NCBI GenBank assembly: GCA_934255545.1
Contig: CAKQOE010000005.1
Span: forward strand, 18,744 to 82,743
DNA length: 64,000 nt
Reading direction: 5' to 3'
Source of the DNA: an uncultured Clostridia bacterium
Lineage (GTDB): Bacteria; Bacillota; Clostridia; Peptostreptococcales; Anaerovoracaceae
A model generated the notes under the pieces. The model saw only the letters and a program-made list of their open reading frames with translations, made no database searches and was not told the DNA's origin. How positions within the stretch are numbered: position 1 is the stretch's first letter; each line of letters starts with the position of its first letter. Positions 17,614 to 26,042 of the stretch are shown here, piece after piece. The position numbers and the translations under genes were made by a program.

Positions 17614-17749
17614 AAGTATACTTTATTGTAACTTTTATTATTGTGAAATTGCTGATGCTGGTGGCTGATATACGGATAAGCGGAGCTCGGAGCGTTCCGT
17701 ATATCAGCTGCCGGCATCGGCGTCCCCGTATTTACAATAATGTATACTT
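17614..17749. repeat. long inverted-repeat intergenic element, copy A
   Basis: Ends AAGTATAC (17614-17621) and GTATACTT (17742-17749). The inner arms 17651-17676 and 17696-17721 form a 26-bp stem (exact over 13 bp, with 4 G-U pairs in plus-strand RNA). The right half recurs at 63903-63965 and parts recur at 47341-47451. MITE-like or a mobile terminator; it overlaps the stop of the YitT gene. Confidence 0.75.
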
Positions 17750-18638
17750 ATTTATTATTCTTAAATCCTGCCCCATATACTTCATAAGCGTCGCTTATAA
17801 TAATAAAGGCGTTGGGGTCGATCCTGTTGACTGCGTTGCGCAGTCGGAATATCTGCCAGCGGTTTACTACGCACATTATTACTTCCTCGCCCGTGCCTGT
17901 GTAGCCGCCGCTTCCATGCAGATAAGTGAAGCCGCGGCGCAGCTCATGACTGATATAATCGCCGATCTCTTCATAATGCTTTGAGATTATCATAGCCTGC
18001 TTTCCTGAATCGAGACCGTCAACTACAAGGTTTACAACATTGCTCGATATAAATACAGCTACCATGGAGTAGAGCGTAGTAGTAAGGCCGTATATCGCAG
18101 CCACTATCATAAGCACGCACGCATCGAAACAAAGGTAAAACGTGCCGAGAGACGTGCCGCGGTACTTATTGCAAAGCTGCGCAAGTATATCCGATCCTCC
18201 TGTCGTACCGCTCCCGCGAAGTACTATACCTATACCGAGCCCGTTAAAAAGCCCGCCGTATATAGCAGGCAGCAGCGGATCATCTACGACGAGCGACATT
18301 CCGGAGAAGGCTTCGGCAGTTATCGAACTGACGACTACACCGACAGCAGTATTGAAAACATAACGCTTGCCCCATACCTTAAAAGAAATTATGAGCAGCG
18401 GGATATTCGCTATTATGAAAAACGCGCCGACAGGAAAACCAAACTTGTAGTTAAGTATAAGACCGAGGCCCGAAAACCCGCCGAGCGCAAGCCCGTTAGC
18501 CTTTATAAACATATTGAGCCCGAATCCGTAAACGATGCATCCGATGATGATCATCAGATTATTCTTTATCTGACGCGCCATTATATCGCTGAGCTTTTTC
18601 TGAATATCATTTGCCATATCTACACTGTTTTTATCCAT
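17748..18638 (-). CDS. YitT family membrane protein
   Basis: 296-residue integral membrane protein of unknown transport function (DUF161 + DUF2179). Start ATG 18638 (MDKNSVDMANDIQ) is supported by AGAGGGGTG at 18645-18654 on the minus strand; the frame runs further upstream without an SD. Five or so hydrophobic segments (e.g. NNLMIIIGCIVYGFGLNMF, LGTFYLCFDACVLMIVAAIYGL) carry GLALGGFSGLG and GSGTTGGSDI, then a soluble C-terminal domain (AMIISKHYEEIGDYI...). Separated from the next gene by repeat element A. Confidence 0.9.
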   Translation of the reverse strand: MDKNSVDMANDIQKKLSDIMARQIKNNLMIIIGCIVYGFGLNMFIKANGLALGGFSGLGLILNYKFGFPVGAFFIIANIPLLIISFKVWGKRYVFNTAVGVVVSSITAEAFSGMSLVVDDPLLPAIYGGLFNGLGIGIVLRGSGTTGGSDILAQLCNKYRGTSLGTFYLCFDACVLMIVAAIYGLTTTLYSMVAVFISSNVVNLVVDGLDSGKQAMIISKHYEEIGDYISHELRRGFTYLHGSGGYTGTGEEVIMCVVNRWQIFRLRNAVNRIDPNAFIIISDAYEVYGAGFKNNK

Positions 18639-18766
18639 TGTAAACACCCCTCTGTGAACCGTGATCTCCAAAATGTATATGTAGTATACCACGAAGATGA
18701 GCATATTAATAGCATCTGAGCGGTACGGTGAATAATATTTCCATAAATAATTACGGTAAACACTAT

Positions 18767-18783
18767 CACGCGCCCGGCGCGTG
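18767..18783. repeat. GC palindrome containing CGCGCCCGGCGCG
   Basis: CACGCGCC-C-GGCGCGTG in the intergenic region between the divergent yitT-type and M16 genes. One of four exact copies of the 13-mer. Confidence 0.8.
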
Positions 18784-18814
18784 CAAATACATGAACGCAG
18801 CCAAAATGATGTAA

Positions 18815-18843
18815 TAGACAATTACAACATTCAAGCGTATAAT
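18815..18843 (+). promoter_or_regulatory. promoter of the M16 peptidase gene
   Basis: TAGACA (18815-18820), 17-bp spacer, TATAAT (18838-18843), about 90 nt before the start codon. The rest of the 297-nt divergent region 18639-18935 holds the GC palindrome at 18767 and no gene. Confidence 0.75.
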
Positions 18844-18935
18844 ATTAAAGAATGCAGCAGCCCTCGCGGGCTGGGCAGAAAAGACCGGAAAGAGAGTAAA
18901 AAACGTTCCGGAGTAAGAAAGAGGTCGAAAGGAAA

Positions 18936-20183
18936 ATGATCGAAATAAGAAAACTGAACTGCGGTCTTCGCATGGTGCTCGAGAAGATACCTTACGTTGA
19001 ATCAGCCACAGCCGGCATATGGGTAAAGGCCGGATGCGTTGACGAGGACGACACATGCAGAGGAATATCGCATTTTATAGAACATATGATGTTCAAGGGA
19101 ACGGGCGCGCGGAGCGCGCGTCAGATAGCGTCAGACATTGATGCATTAGGCGCTCAGATAAACGCATTCACTTCAAAGGAAAGCACGTGCTACTATGTAA
19201 GGTCGCTCAGCTCCAATCTGGACAAGACATGCGACATACTCATAGACATGATGACAGACTCAAAGTTTGATCCTGAGGAGATGAAAAAGGAAAAGCAGGT
19301 CGTAAAGGAAGAGATAAAGATGGTCGAGGATACGCCTGACGATGACGCACAGGACATGCTGTACGAAGTACTCTTCAAAGGCGAGCCGCTCTCAGGCTCG
19401 ATACTCGGAACACCTGAAAGCCTTGACGCGTTCACGCACGATGACCTGAAGAGCTACATTGCAAGAGAGTATTCGCTAGATCATATAGTCGTATCTATCG
19501 CAGGAAACTTCGATGAGGACGCTGTGTGCGCACAGTTTGAAAACAAGCTCTCATGCATGACAGCGGCAAAGAAGGAAAAGCCTGCAGGCGGGCAGATATA
19601 CGTACCGTCATTCAAGGGCAAGGTAAAGGATATAGAGCAGACTCACATATGCCTCGGAACAAAAGCTCTGAAGTTTGACGATCCTGACACATATACGCTC
19701 AATATCCTAAACAACATAATGGGTGGAAGCATGAGCTCGCGCCTTTTCCAGAACATACGCGAGGAAAAGGGCATGGCGTACACAGTTTACTCGTACACAG
19801 GCTCGCACGACAATGACGGTTTTTACGCTATAAGCGCAGGCGTCGCTCATGACAAGATAGAAGACACTGTGCACGCTATCCGCGAAGAGCTTGAGGCACT
19901 TGCAAAAGGCGGAGTAACAAAAGAAGAGCTTGAGATATCAAAGCAGCAGACAAAGGGCGGCCTTATATTCAGTCTTGAAAATACGAGCAACCGCATGGTG
20001 CTCAACGGTAAGTACGCGCTCTTCAGAAACCGCGTAAGGACCGCAGAGGAAGCTATCGTCGCTATAGACGCAGTATCTATGGACGACATCGCAAGAGTCG
20101 CTTCTATGATAACAGATTTTTCAAAGTATTCGGGAACTATCGTGAGCCGCAGGGATGTGGATCTCGCAGCGCTCATGAAGTAA
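18936..20183 (+). CDS. M16 family zinc metallopeptidase (YmxG/processing-protease type)
   Basis: 415 residues, zinc peptidase with inverted HxxEH: SHFIEHMMFKGT (about residue 45-56) and the downstream Glu in VVKEEIKMVEDTPDD. The C-terminal half carries MGGSMSSRLFQNIREEKGMAYTVYSY, typical of the second M16 domain. A GC-rich palindrome (GCGCGC-GGA-GCGCGC, 19105-19119) lies in frame. Commonly found near pnp in Clostridia; substrate unknown. SD AAAGGA (18927-18932), ATG 18936. Confidence 0.92.
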   Translation: MIEIRKLNCGLRMVLEKIPYVESATAGIWVKAGCVDEDDTCRGISHFIEHMMFKGTGARSARQIASDIDALGAQINAFTSKESTCYYVRSLSSNLDKTCDILIDMMTDSKFDPEEMKKEKQVVKEEIKMVEDTPDDDAQDMLYEVLFKGEPLSGSILGTPESLDAFTHDDLKSYIAREYSLDHIVVSIAGNFDEDAVCAQFENKLSCMTAAKKEKPAGGQIYVPSFKGKVKDIEQTHICLGTKALKFDDPDTYTLNILNNIMGGSMSSRLFQNIREEKGMAYTVYSYTGSHDNDGFYAISAGVAHDKIEDTVHAIREELEALAKGGVTKEELEISKQQTKGGLIFSLENTSNRMVLNGKYALFRNRVRTAEEAIVAIDAVSMDDIARVASMITDFSKYSGTIVSRRDVDLAALMK

Positions 20184-20247
20184 TGCCGATGCGGTGACGC
20201 ATCAGCTGATACATTTGTTGATAAACGAATCAAGGAGGTTTACAGAA

Positions 20248-20760
20248 ATGGAATTTTTAGAACTCGCCAAGAAGAGATTTTCAGTAAGAAAGTTTGAAGA
20301 AAAGCCGGTAGAAGAAGAAAAGATCCAGAAGATCATGGAAGCGGGACGCGTAGCGCCTACGGCAAAGAATCTTCAGCCGACTAAGGTGTACGTTATAAAG
20401 AGCGAGGAAGCTCTTGAAAAGCTCAGAGCCATCACTCCTGCTACTTTCAAGGCACCTGTAGTCATGCTCGTCTGCACTGACGAGGCGTCAGCATGGGTAA
20501 ATCCGTTTGATGATTTTAATTCACATGTTATGGATTCGAGCATCATCTGCACTCACATGATGATGGAAGCAGAAGATCTCGGACTCGGAACTACATGGGT
20601 ATGCTGGTTCGACACTGCAAAGGTAAAGGAAGTTTTCGGACTGCCTGAAGGCATACAGCCAAGATGCCTCCTGCCTGTAGGATATCCTGCAGCAGACGTT
20701 AAGCCGGGTCCTATGCATGCGGTAAGAAAGCCTGCTGAGGAGATATTTACTGTACTGTAA
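20248..20760 (+). CDS. nitroreductase family protein
   Basis: 170-residue FMN-dependent oxidoreductase of the small nitroreductase type. N-terminal AKKRFSVRKFEEKPVEEEKI binds FMN phosphate; VAPTAKNLQPTKVYVI and the later GLGTTWVCWFD, LPVGYPAADVKP are family features. The start is ATG 20248 with SD AAGGAGG (20232-20238). It follows the peptidase by 64 nt and ends before a terminator. Substrate unknown. Confidence 0.9.
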   Translation: MEFLELAKKRFSVRKFEEKPVEEEKIQKIMEAGRVAPTAKNLQPTKVYVIKSEEALEKLRAITPATFKAPVVMLVCTDEASAWVNPFDDFNSHVMDSSIICTHMMMEAEDLGLGTTWVCWFDTAKVKEVFGLPEGIQPRCLLPVGYPAADVKPGPMHAVRKPAEEIFTVL

Positions 20761-20809
20761 TGATTTACAGTAAATAAGCAAATAAATACAATAAACCGGA
20801 CATAAAAGG

Positions 20810-20824
20810 CCGCGCCCGGCGCGG
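20810..20824. repeat. GC palindrome containing CGCGCCCGGCGCG
   Basis: CCGCGC-CCG-GCGCGG between the nitroreductase stop and its terminator. Exact copy of the 13-mer found at 18769, 59432 (other strand) and 63568. Confidence 0.8.
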
Positions 20825-20859
20825 CAGCCGACTGCCTGGAAAATATGCATATCTGCAGA

Positions 20860-20903
20860 AGACCCGGAAGCGTCTTATATGACGCGCGCCGGGTCTGTTT
20901 TTT
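20860..20903 (+). terminator. rho-independent terminator after the nitroreductase gene
   Basis: AGACCCGG/CCGGGTCT outer stem (20860-20867 with 20889-20896), inner stem GCGTC/GACGC, then GTTTTTT. Very stable. Confidence 0.9.
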
Positions 20904-20914
20904 ATCCGCTGCGG

Positions 20915-20943
20915 TTTACTTAAGAGATGAAAAGTAATATAAT
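20915..20943 (+). promoter_or_regulatory. promoter-like sequence ahead of the nuclease remnant
   Basis: TTTACT (20915-20920), 17-bp spacer, TATAAT (20938-20943). It sits at the end of the first copy of a 22-bp direct repeat whose second copy (21786-21807) ends in the -35 of the next gene. Confidence 0.5.
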
Positions 20944-20946
20944 TAA

Positions 20947-21741
20947 AAAGGTTATTCCGTCCGCAATCTTAAGTATATGGCAAAATTCGCCGAGACTTAC
21001 CAGAATCGAGAATTTGTGCAACATGTTGTTGCACAAATTCCATGGGGACACAATATCGTAATTCTAGATAAAATATCTGATTCAAACGAGCGTGAATGGT
21101 ATATTGAAAAATCGGCGCAAAATGGCTGGTCTCGTAATGTTCTTGTGCATCAGATCGAAAGCGGATTATATCAGCGGCAGGTTTTGGCAGATAAGGTCAC
21201 AAATTTTGAACGGCGATTGCCATCTCCGCAGAGCGAGCTTGCTGTGCAGACTATGAAAGATCCATATATATTTGATTTTATTCCATTCCGGGAAGATATG
21301 TTGGAACGGGAGATTGAGCAGGCATTAGTGAGGGATGTCACTAAGCTACTGTTGGAGCTTGGAACAGGCTCTGCATTCTTGGGAAATCAGTATCATTTGA
21401 ATGTAGGCGGCGATGATTTTTATATCGACCTGCTGTTCTATAACCTGAATCTGCGCTGCTATGTGGTCATTGAACTGAAAACCGGGGAATTCAAGCCAGA
21501 ATATGTAGGACAGCTGAACTTCTATCTGTCAGCAGTGGATGGCATCTTAAAGAAAGAGCAGGATAATCCGTCCATCGGTTTGCTTCTGTGTAAGAGCAAG
21601 AACAATGTAGTGGCGGAATATTCACTCAAAGATATTTCTAAACCGATTGGCGTAAGCGAATATAAACTAACAAGTAGCCTGCCGTATGATTTAGAAAAAC
21701 AACTGCCGTCTGTTGAGGATATTCAGAAACGGATCAAATAA
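20947..21741 (+). pseudogene. 5'-truncated YhcG-type PDDEXK nuclease (DUF1016) remnant
   Basis: C-terminal two thirds of a YhcG-family protein. Homology begins abruptly at KGYSVRNLKYMAKFAETYQN (codons from 20947; an in-frame TAA lies at 20944-20946), so the whole DUF1016 N-terminal domain is missing. The PDDEXK nuclease domain is intact, with QYHLNVGGDDFYIDLLFYN and VIELKTGEF. The first ATG (20977) has no SD. Codon use (CTG, CGG, ATT) differs sharply from neighbours (CTT, AGA, ATA), so the fragment came from elsewhere. A 22-bp near-exact direct repeat brackets it. Intact relatives are often linked to restriction or defence loci. Confidence 0.8.
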
Positions 21742-21801
21742 AGATGAACAGGACAATGAATTCACGTGAAAGACCTAAACAGACCTTTTTATCCGCTGCT
21801 G

Positions 21802-21830
21802 TTGACTTTTTGGGGTAACAGGAGTAAAAT
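21802..21830 (+). promoter_or_regulatory. promoter of the Cys-rich peptide gene
   Basis: TTGACT (21802-21807), 17-bp spacer, TAAAAT (21825-21830); start codon 45 nt further on. Confidence 0.65.
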
Positions 21831-21874
21831 GAAATCAAGTTAGAAGAAACTAACCTGAGTAAGGAGTGATATAT

Positions 21875-22090
21875 ATGTTAGGAAACATTATCGTTATATT
21901 TATACTTGCAGCATGGGCGGCATGGGCACTCAGATCCATAGTAGGAGAGGCGAAGAACGGCGGCTGTGCAGGCTGCACGGGCGGCGGATGCGGCGGTTCG
22001 TGCTCAGCATGCAGCGGCTCAGCCCTGGATGATCTGAACAAGCTCGCAGACAGACTGTCTGCAGAGCGCAGGAACAGAGAAAAAAAGTAA
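21875..22090 (+). CDS. FeoB-associated Cys-rich membrane protein
   Basis: 71 residues: one N-terminal membrane helix (MLGNIIVIFILAAWAAWALRSIV), then a Cys/Gly cluster (GGCAGCTGGGCGGSCSACSG, six cysteines) and a charged tail. This is the small FeoB-associated family found with ferrous-iron transporters, where a metal-handling role is assumed. No feoA or feoB is visible here. The start is ATG 21875 with SD AAGGAG (21861-21866); a GTG at 21866 overlaps the SD. Own promoter and terminator. Confidence 0.82.
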   Translation: MLGNIIVIFILAAWAAWALRSIVGEAKNGGCAGCTGGGCGGSCSACSGSALDDLNKLADRLSAERRNREKK

Positions 22091-22106
22091 TGCGGTAGAT
22101 AAACGG

Positions 22107-22149
22107 AAAAAGCGGGAAGCTGACGGATATGTTGGCTTTCCGCTTTTTT
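22107..22149 (+). terminator. rho-independent terminator after the Cys-rich peptide gene
   Basis: 14-bp stem AAAAAGCGGGAAGC/GCTTTCCGCTTTTT (one G-U pair) followed by T. It marks the left edge of the accessory island. Confidence 0.88.
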
Positions 22150-22185
22150 ATTAGCATTGCACAAAAGTTTAATTTGTTCATTCAG

Positions 22186-22245
22186 AATTCAATTTTATCA
22201 TTTTTTTATAAATGATAAAATTGAATTGACTATGATGAAATTGAA
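22186..22245. promoter_or_regulatory. operator array upstream of fic (18-bp inverted repeat plus third half-site)
   Basis: AATTCAATTTTATCATTT pairs perfectly with 22210-22227 around a 6-nt loop, and a further direct half-site ATGATGAAATTGAA (22232-22245) lies 20 bp, two helical turns, after ATGATAAAATTGAA (22212-22225). The third site sits inside the promoter spacer. No T tract follows on the plus strand, so an operator is more likely than a terminator. Confidence 0.6.
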
Positions 22246-22254
22246 ATATAAAAT
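22226..22254 (+). promoter_or_regulatory. promoter of the fic-hsdMS operon
   Basis: TTGACT (22226-22231), 17-bp spacer, TAAAAT (22249-22254), overlapping the operator half-sites. Confidence 0.65.
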
Positions 22255-22300
22255 GTGAGTATGATTTTAAGCGTTACAGTTAAAATGATGGGATAAAAGA

Positions 22301-23350
22301 ATGAGAAAATTTAATTATAATGAAACATGGAAAAAATTGCTCACTCCTGAGATAGTATCCTATCTTACACAGATACATGAATTCAAAGGTGAGCAGACTT
22401 TGTTTATTGAATCAAAATCCGATACATTGATGCACCTTGTTGAAATTGCAAAGATACAAAGTACAGAAGCATCTAACAAGATAGAAGGTATTTATACATC
22501 GGATCAACGGCTGGAAGCTCTGGTAAAAGATACCACTATGCCAAGGACTCGAAATGAATGTGAGATTGCAGGATACAGAGATGTATTGAATACGATTCAT
22601 GAAAGTCATGATTATATCCCGGCTAAACCTTCAATGATACTGCAATTACACAGAGATCTTTATAAATTTGAAGGAATTGACGTGGGCGGAAAATATAAGA
22701 CAACTGATAACGTCATTGAAGAGGAAGACGCAGAGGGACATAAATTTATCAGATTTCAGCCTGTTTCAGCATGGGAGACTTCTGAAGCTATGGAAGAGCT
22801 GTGTAGGGCATTTGAGGAAGCAGTTTCCGCAGATAAAATAGATCATCTGATATTGATACCAATGTTTATTCTTGATTTTCTGTGTATACATCCGTTTAAT
22901 GACGGAAACGGCAGGATGAGCAGACTGCTTACTTTACTGCTTTTGTATCGTGCAGGTTATATTGTTGGAAAATATATCAGTATAGAAAAATTGATAGAGA
23001 GTACAAAGGTCAACTATTATGACTGCCTGCAACGAAGTTCTGTTGGATGGCATGAAAATAAAAATGACTATGAACCATTTGTGAAATATATGTTGAGCGT
23101 TACACTGGCAGCCTACAGGGATTTTTCTTCAAGAGTGAGTTTGCTTGCAGTGGAAGCCGTATCTAAGCCGGACAGAATAACAAAGCTTATAAAAGCAACA
23201 TTAGGACCCATATCGAAAACTGAGATAATGAAACAATGCCCTGATATAAGTCAAGTGACTGTTCAGAGAACTTTAGCTGAATTGTTGAAATCAGAGCAAA
23301 TAATCAAGATAGGCGGTGGACGGTATACAAAATATATTTGGAATAAATAG
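22301..23350 (+). CDS. Fic family protein with inhibitory motif and C-terminal winged helix
   Basis: 349 residues. Fic enzymes transfer AMP or similar groups to proteins. N-terminal inhibitory helix has the S-N-K-I-E-G motif (about 58-63, class II autoinhibition), the active site is HPFNDGNGRMSR (about 197-208), and the C-terminus (about 290-349) is a winged-helix fold (GPISKTEIMKQCPDISQVTVQRTLAELLKSEQI). 20 nt before hsdM, so one transcript. The helix-turn-helix and the operator array in front suggest autoregulation (inference). Fic genes occur in many type I restriction loci; their role there is not settled. Confidence 0.92.
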   Translation: MRKFNYNETWKKLLTPEIVSYLTQIHEFKGEQTLFIESKSDTLMHLVEIAKIQSTEASNKIEGIYTSDQRLEALVKDTTMPRTRNECEIAGYRDVLNTIHESHDYIPAKPSMILQLHRDLYKFEGIDVGGKYKTTDNVIEEEDAEGHKFIRFQPVSAWETSEAMEELCRAFEEAVSADKIDHLILIPMFILDFLCIHPFNDGNGRMSRLLTLLLLYRAGYIVGKYISIEKLIESTKVNYYDCLQRSSVGWHENKNDYEPFVKYMLSVTLAAYRDFSSRVSLLAVEAVSKPDRITKLIKATLGPISKTEIMKQCPDISQVTVQRTLAELLKSEQIIKIGGGRYTKYIWNK

Positions 23351-23370
23351 GATTTTAGGAGAAAAATGAT

Positions 23371-24873
23371 ATGATAACTGGTGAATTAAAAAATAAAATA
23401 GATGCTTTATGGGATATATTTGCGGCAGGAGGTCTTGTCAATCCTCTTGAAGTAATCGAACAGATAACATATCTTATGTTTATTCATGATCTTGATGAGT
23501 CAGACAATATGCGTACGAAGGAAAGTGCTATGCTGGGGCTTCCTTATCAGAGCATTTTTGCGGAAGAGGTAAAGATAGGTGAAAGAATAATCGACGGAAC
23601 ACAGTTGAAATGGTCAGTATTTCATGATTTTCCTGCCGACAGGATGTATTCTGTTATACAGGAATGGGTATTTCCGTTTATCAAGACACTTCATAGTGAT
23701 AAAAACAGTGCATATTCAAAATATATGGGTGATGCGATATTTAAGCTTCCTACGCCGCTGGTACTCTCAAAAGTCGTTGACTCGTTGGATGAAATATACA
23801 GTATGATGAACGAGCTTCAGACTGCAGATGTAAGAGGAGATGTGTATGAATATCTTCTTTCAAAGATAGCGCAGTCAGGACGCAACGGTCAGTTCAGAAC
23901 ACCAAGACATATTATAAAAATGATGGTTGAGATGATGGATCCTTCAAGTGATGAAGTGATATGCGATCCTGCGTGCGGTACATCAGGATTTCTCGTTGCA
24001 TCAGGAGAATATCTTAAAGAAAATAAAAAAGAAGAGATATTTTATGACAGGCAGAAGAAAGATCATTATATGAATCATATGTTCCACGGATATGATATGG
24101 ATCGTACGATGCTCCGCATCGGAGCCATGAATATGATGACGCATGGTATAGATAATCCGTTTATTGAATACAGAGACAGTTTGTCGGATCAGAATCAGGA
24201 TAAGGATAAGTATTCACTTGTTCTTGCGAATCCTCCGTTTAAGGGTAGTCTTGATGCTGAGTCAGTATCAGGCGATCTGTTGAAGGTATGCAAAACAAAA
24301 AAAACAGAGCTTTTATTTTTAACATTATTTTTGCGCATACTTAAGATCGGCGGTCGTTGTGCATGTATCGTACCGGATGGTGTTTTGTTCGGTTCTTCTA
24401 AAGCACATAAGTCTATCAGAAAAGAAATCGTTGATAATAACAGATTGGAGGCAGTTATATCAATGCCTTCAGGTGTATTTAAGCCATATGCGGGAGTATC
24501 TACTGCTATTTTGATATTTACAAAGACTGAACATGGCGGTACCGATAATGTATGGTTTTATGATATGACTGCTGATGGCTTCAGCCTTGATGATAAGCGT
24601 ACACCTGTAAATGAAAATGACATTTCTGATATTATCGAAAGATTTAAGAATCTTGATAAGGAAGCAGAAAGAAAGCGCACAGATAAATCATTCATGGTTT
24701 CTAAGCAGGAGATCGTGGATAATGATTACGATCTGAGCATCAATAAATATAAAGAGGTTGAATATATCCCGGTAGAATATCCGCCGACATCAGAGATCAT
24801 GGCAAATATCCGTGAAATTGAAATCAAAATCGGTAAAGAAATAGATGAACTGGAGAAACTGCTGAATTTATAG
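23371..24873 (+). CDS. hsdM: type I restriction-modification methyltransferase subunit HsdM
   Basis: 500 residues; N6-adenine methylase subunit that works with HsdS. N-terminal HsdM_N helical domain (1-130), then the methylase domain with SAM motif DPACGTSGFLVA (about 199-210) and catalytic NPPF (about 287-290), plus FRTPRHIIKMMVEMM before it. The C-terminal coiled coil (REIEIKIGKEIDELEKLL) contacts HsdS. Complete and intact. ATG 23371 after SD TTAGGAGA (23354-23361). Confidence 0.95.
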   Translation: MITGELKNKIDALWDIFAAGGLVNPLEVIEQITYLMFIHDLDESDNMRTKESAMLGLPYQSIFAEEVKIGERIIDGTQLKWSVFHDFPADRMYSVIQEWVFPFIKTLHSDKNSAYSKYMGDAIFKLPTPLVLSKVVDSLDEIYSMMNELQTADVRGDVYEYLLSKIAQSGRNGQFRTPRHIIKMMVEMMDPSSDEVICDPACGTSGFLVASGEYLKENKKEEIFYDRQKKDHYMNHMFHGYDMDRTMLRIGAMNMMTHGIDNPFIEYRDSLSDQNQDKDKYSLVLANPPFKGSLDAESVSGDLLKVCKTKKTELLFLTLFLRILKIGGRCACIVPDGVLFGSSKAHKSIRKEIVDNNRLEAVISMPSGVFKPYAGVSTAILIFTKTEHGGTDNVWFYDMTADGFSLDDKRTPVNENDISDIIERFKNLDKEAERKRTDKSFMVSKQEIVDNDYDLSINKYKEVEYIPVEYPPTSEIMANIREIEIKIGKEIDELEKLLNL

Positions 24874-24897
24874 AGAGGAAGAGCGGATCCGAGTGAA

Positions 24898-24914
24898 AAT
24901 TCGGATTTGTGGGA
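24898..24914 (+). repeat. 17-bp direct repeat upstream of hsdS, copy 1
   Basis: AATTCGGATTTGTGGGA; an identical copy lies at 27736-27752 before the second hsdS. It contains the GATTTGT core also found at the inner borders of both hsdS genes. Confidence 0.8.
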
Positions 24915-24920
24915 TGAAAG

Positions 24921-26033
24921 ATGAAAATGATATTATTAGAGGATTGCTGTGAAATATTGGATTCCTTGCGAGTTCCAATAACAGCAGCAAATAGAGAAGA
25001 AGGCCCATATCCATATTATGGGGCTAATGGAATACAGGATTATATTGCAGATTATATCTTTGATGATGAACTTGTACTCTTGGCAGAAGACGGTGGGAAT
25101 TTTGGTTCTAAAACAAGACCTATAGCATATAGAATATCTGGCAAATGTTGGGTTAACAACCATGCTCATGTTCTGAAACCTAAAAATGGACTTAATGTTG
25201 ATTTCTTATGTTATTCTTTAATGTTTTATAACACAGATGGTCTAGTTAATGGAGCAACAAGACAGAAGTTGACCCAAGCTACAATGCGAAAAATGCAAAT
25301 TCCTGACTTGCCTTTAGAAAAACAGCAGAAAATTGTAAATCAGCTTAACAAGATTGTTTCTATTATAAATATGCGCCAACAGGAAATCTTGAAACTGGAT
25401 AACCTCATCAGAGCCCGATTTGTCGAGCTGTTTGGGGATGTTATTCGTAATGATAGAAAATGGGGATGTAAGCAGTTTTCTGATATTACTACTTCAAGAT
25501 TAGGCAAAATGCTCGACACTAAACATCAGACGGGCATATGTAAATATCCTTATTTAGCTAATTTTAATGTTCAATGGTTTAAATTTGAATTAGATAATTT
25601 GAATGAAATGGATTTTAATGAAAAAGATCGGGAAGAATTTTGTCTTGAGGATGGAGATTTACTTGTTTGCGAAGGCGGGGAGATTGGTAGATGTGCAGTT
25701 TGGCACAATCAAGTTAAAAACTGTTTTTTTCAAAAAGCGCTTCATAGGGTGAGATGCAATCAGGAAATAATTTTGCCGGACTATTTGGCGTGGTGGTTTA
25801 AGTATAATAGGGATAATGGTGGCTTTGATGCTATTGAAGGAGCTAAGGCAACAATATCACACTTGACTGGTGCTAAAATGAAAATGTTAGATGTGACAGT
25901 TCCACCAATTGAGCTGCAAGAACAATTTGTAGACTTTATCCACCAGGTCGACAAATCTAAAGCTGCGGTAAAAAAAGCACTTGACGAAACACAGTTATTG
26001 TTTGACAGTCTTATGCAGAAGTATTTTGGATAG
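24921..26033 (+). CDS. hsdS: type I restriction specificity subunit HsdS (complete)
   Basis: 370 residues with two target-recognition domains, each followed by a conserved helix. TRD1 about 1-135, first conserved helix LEKQQKIVNQLNKIVSIINMRQQEI...LIRARFVELFGD (about 134-173), TRD2 about 175-325, C-terminal helix ELQEQFVDFIHQVDKSKAAVKK...FDSLMQKYFG. Each TRD binds half of a bipartite site. The TRD2 segment is bordered by an inverted pair GATTTGTCGAGCTG (25417-25430) and CAGGTCGACAAATC (25944-25957), 13 of 14 matching. SD is weak (GGGATGAAAG). The 47 nt after hsdM carry the direct repeat. Confidence 0.92.
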   Translation: MKMILLEDCCEILDSLRVPITAANREEGPYPYYGANGIQDYIADYIFDDELVLLAEDGGNFGSKTRPIAYRISGKCWVNNHAHVLKPKNGLNVDFLCYSLMFYNTDGLVNGATRQKLTQATMRKMQIPDLPLEKQQKIVNQLNKIVSIINMRQQEILKLDNLIRARFVELFGDVIRNDRKWGCKQFSDITTSRLGKMLDTKHQTGICKYPYLANFNVQWFKFELDNLNEMDFNEKDREEFCLEDGDLLVCEGGEIGRCAVWHNQVKNCFFQKALHRVRCNQEIILPDYLAWWFKYNRDNGGFDAIEGAKATISHLTGAKMKMLDVTVPPIELQEQFVDFIHQVDKSKAAVKKALDETQLLFDSLMQKYFG

Positions 26034-26042
26034 GATGATGAA

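Noticed and set aside
21875..22090. Cys-rich peptide as a sign of a Feo iron transport locus
   Set aside because: No feoA or feoB lies in the window; only the small associated peptide is present.
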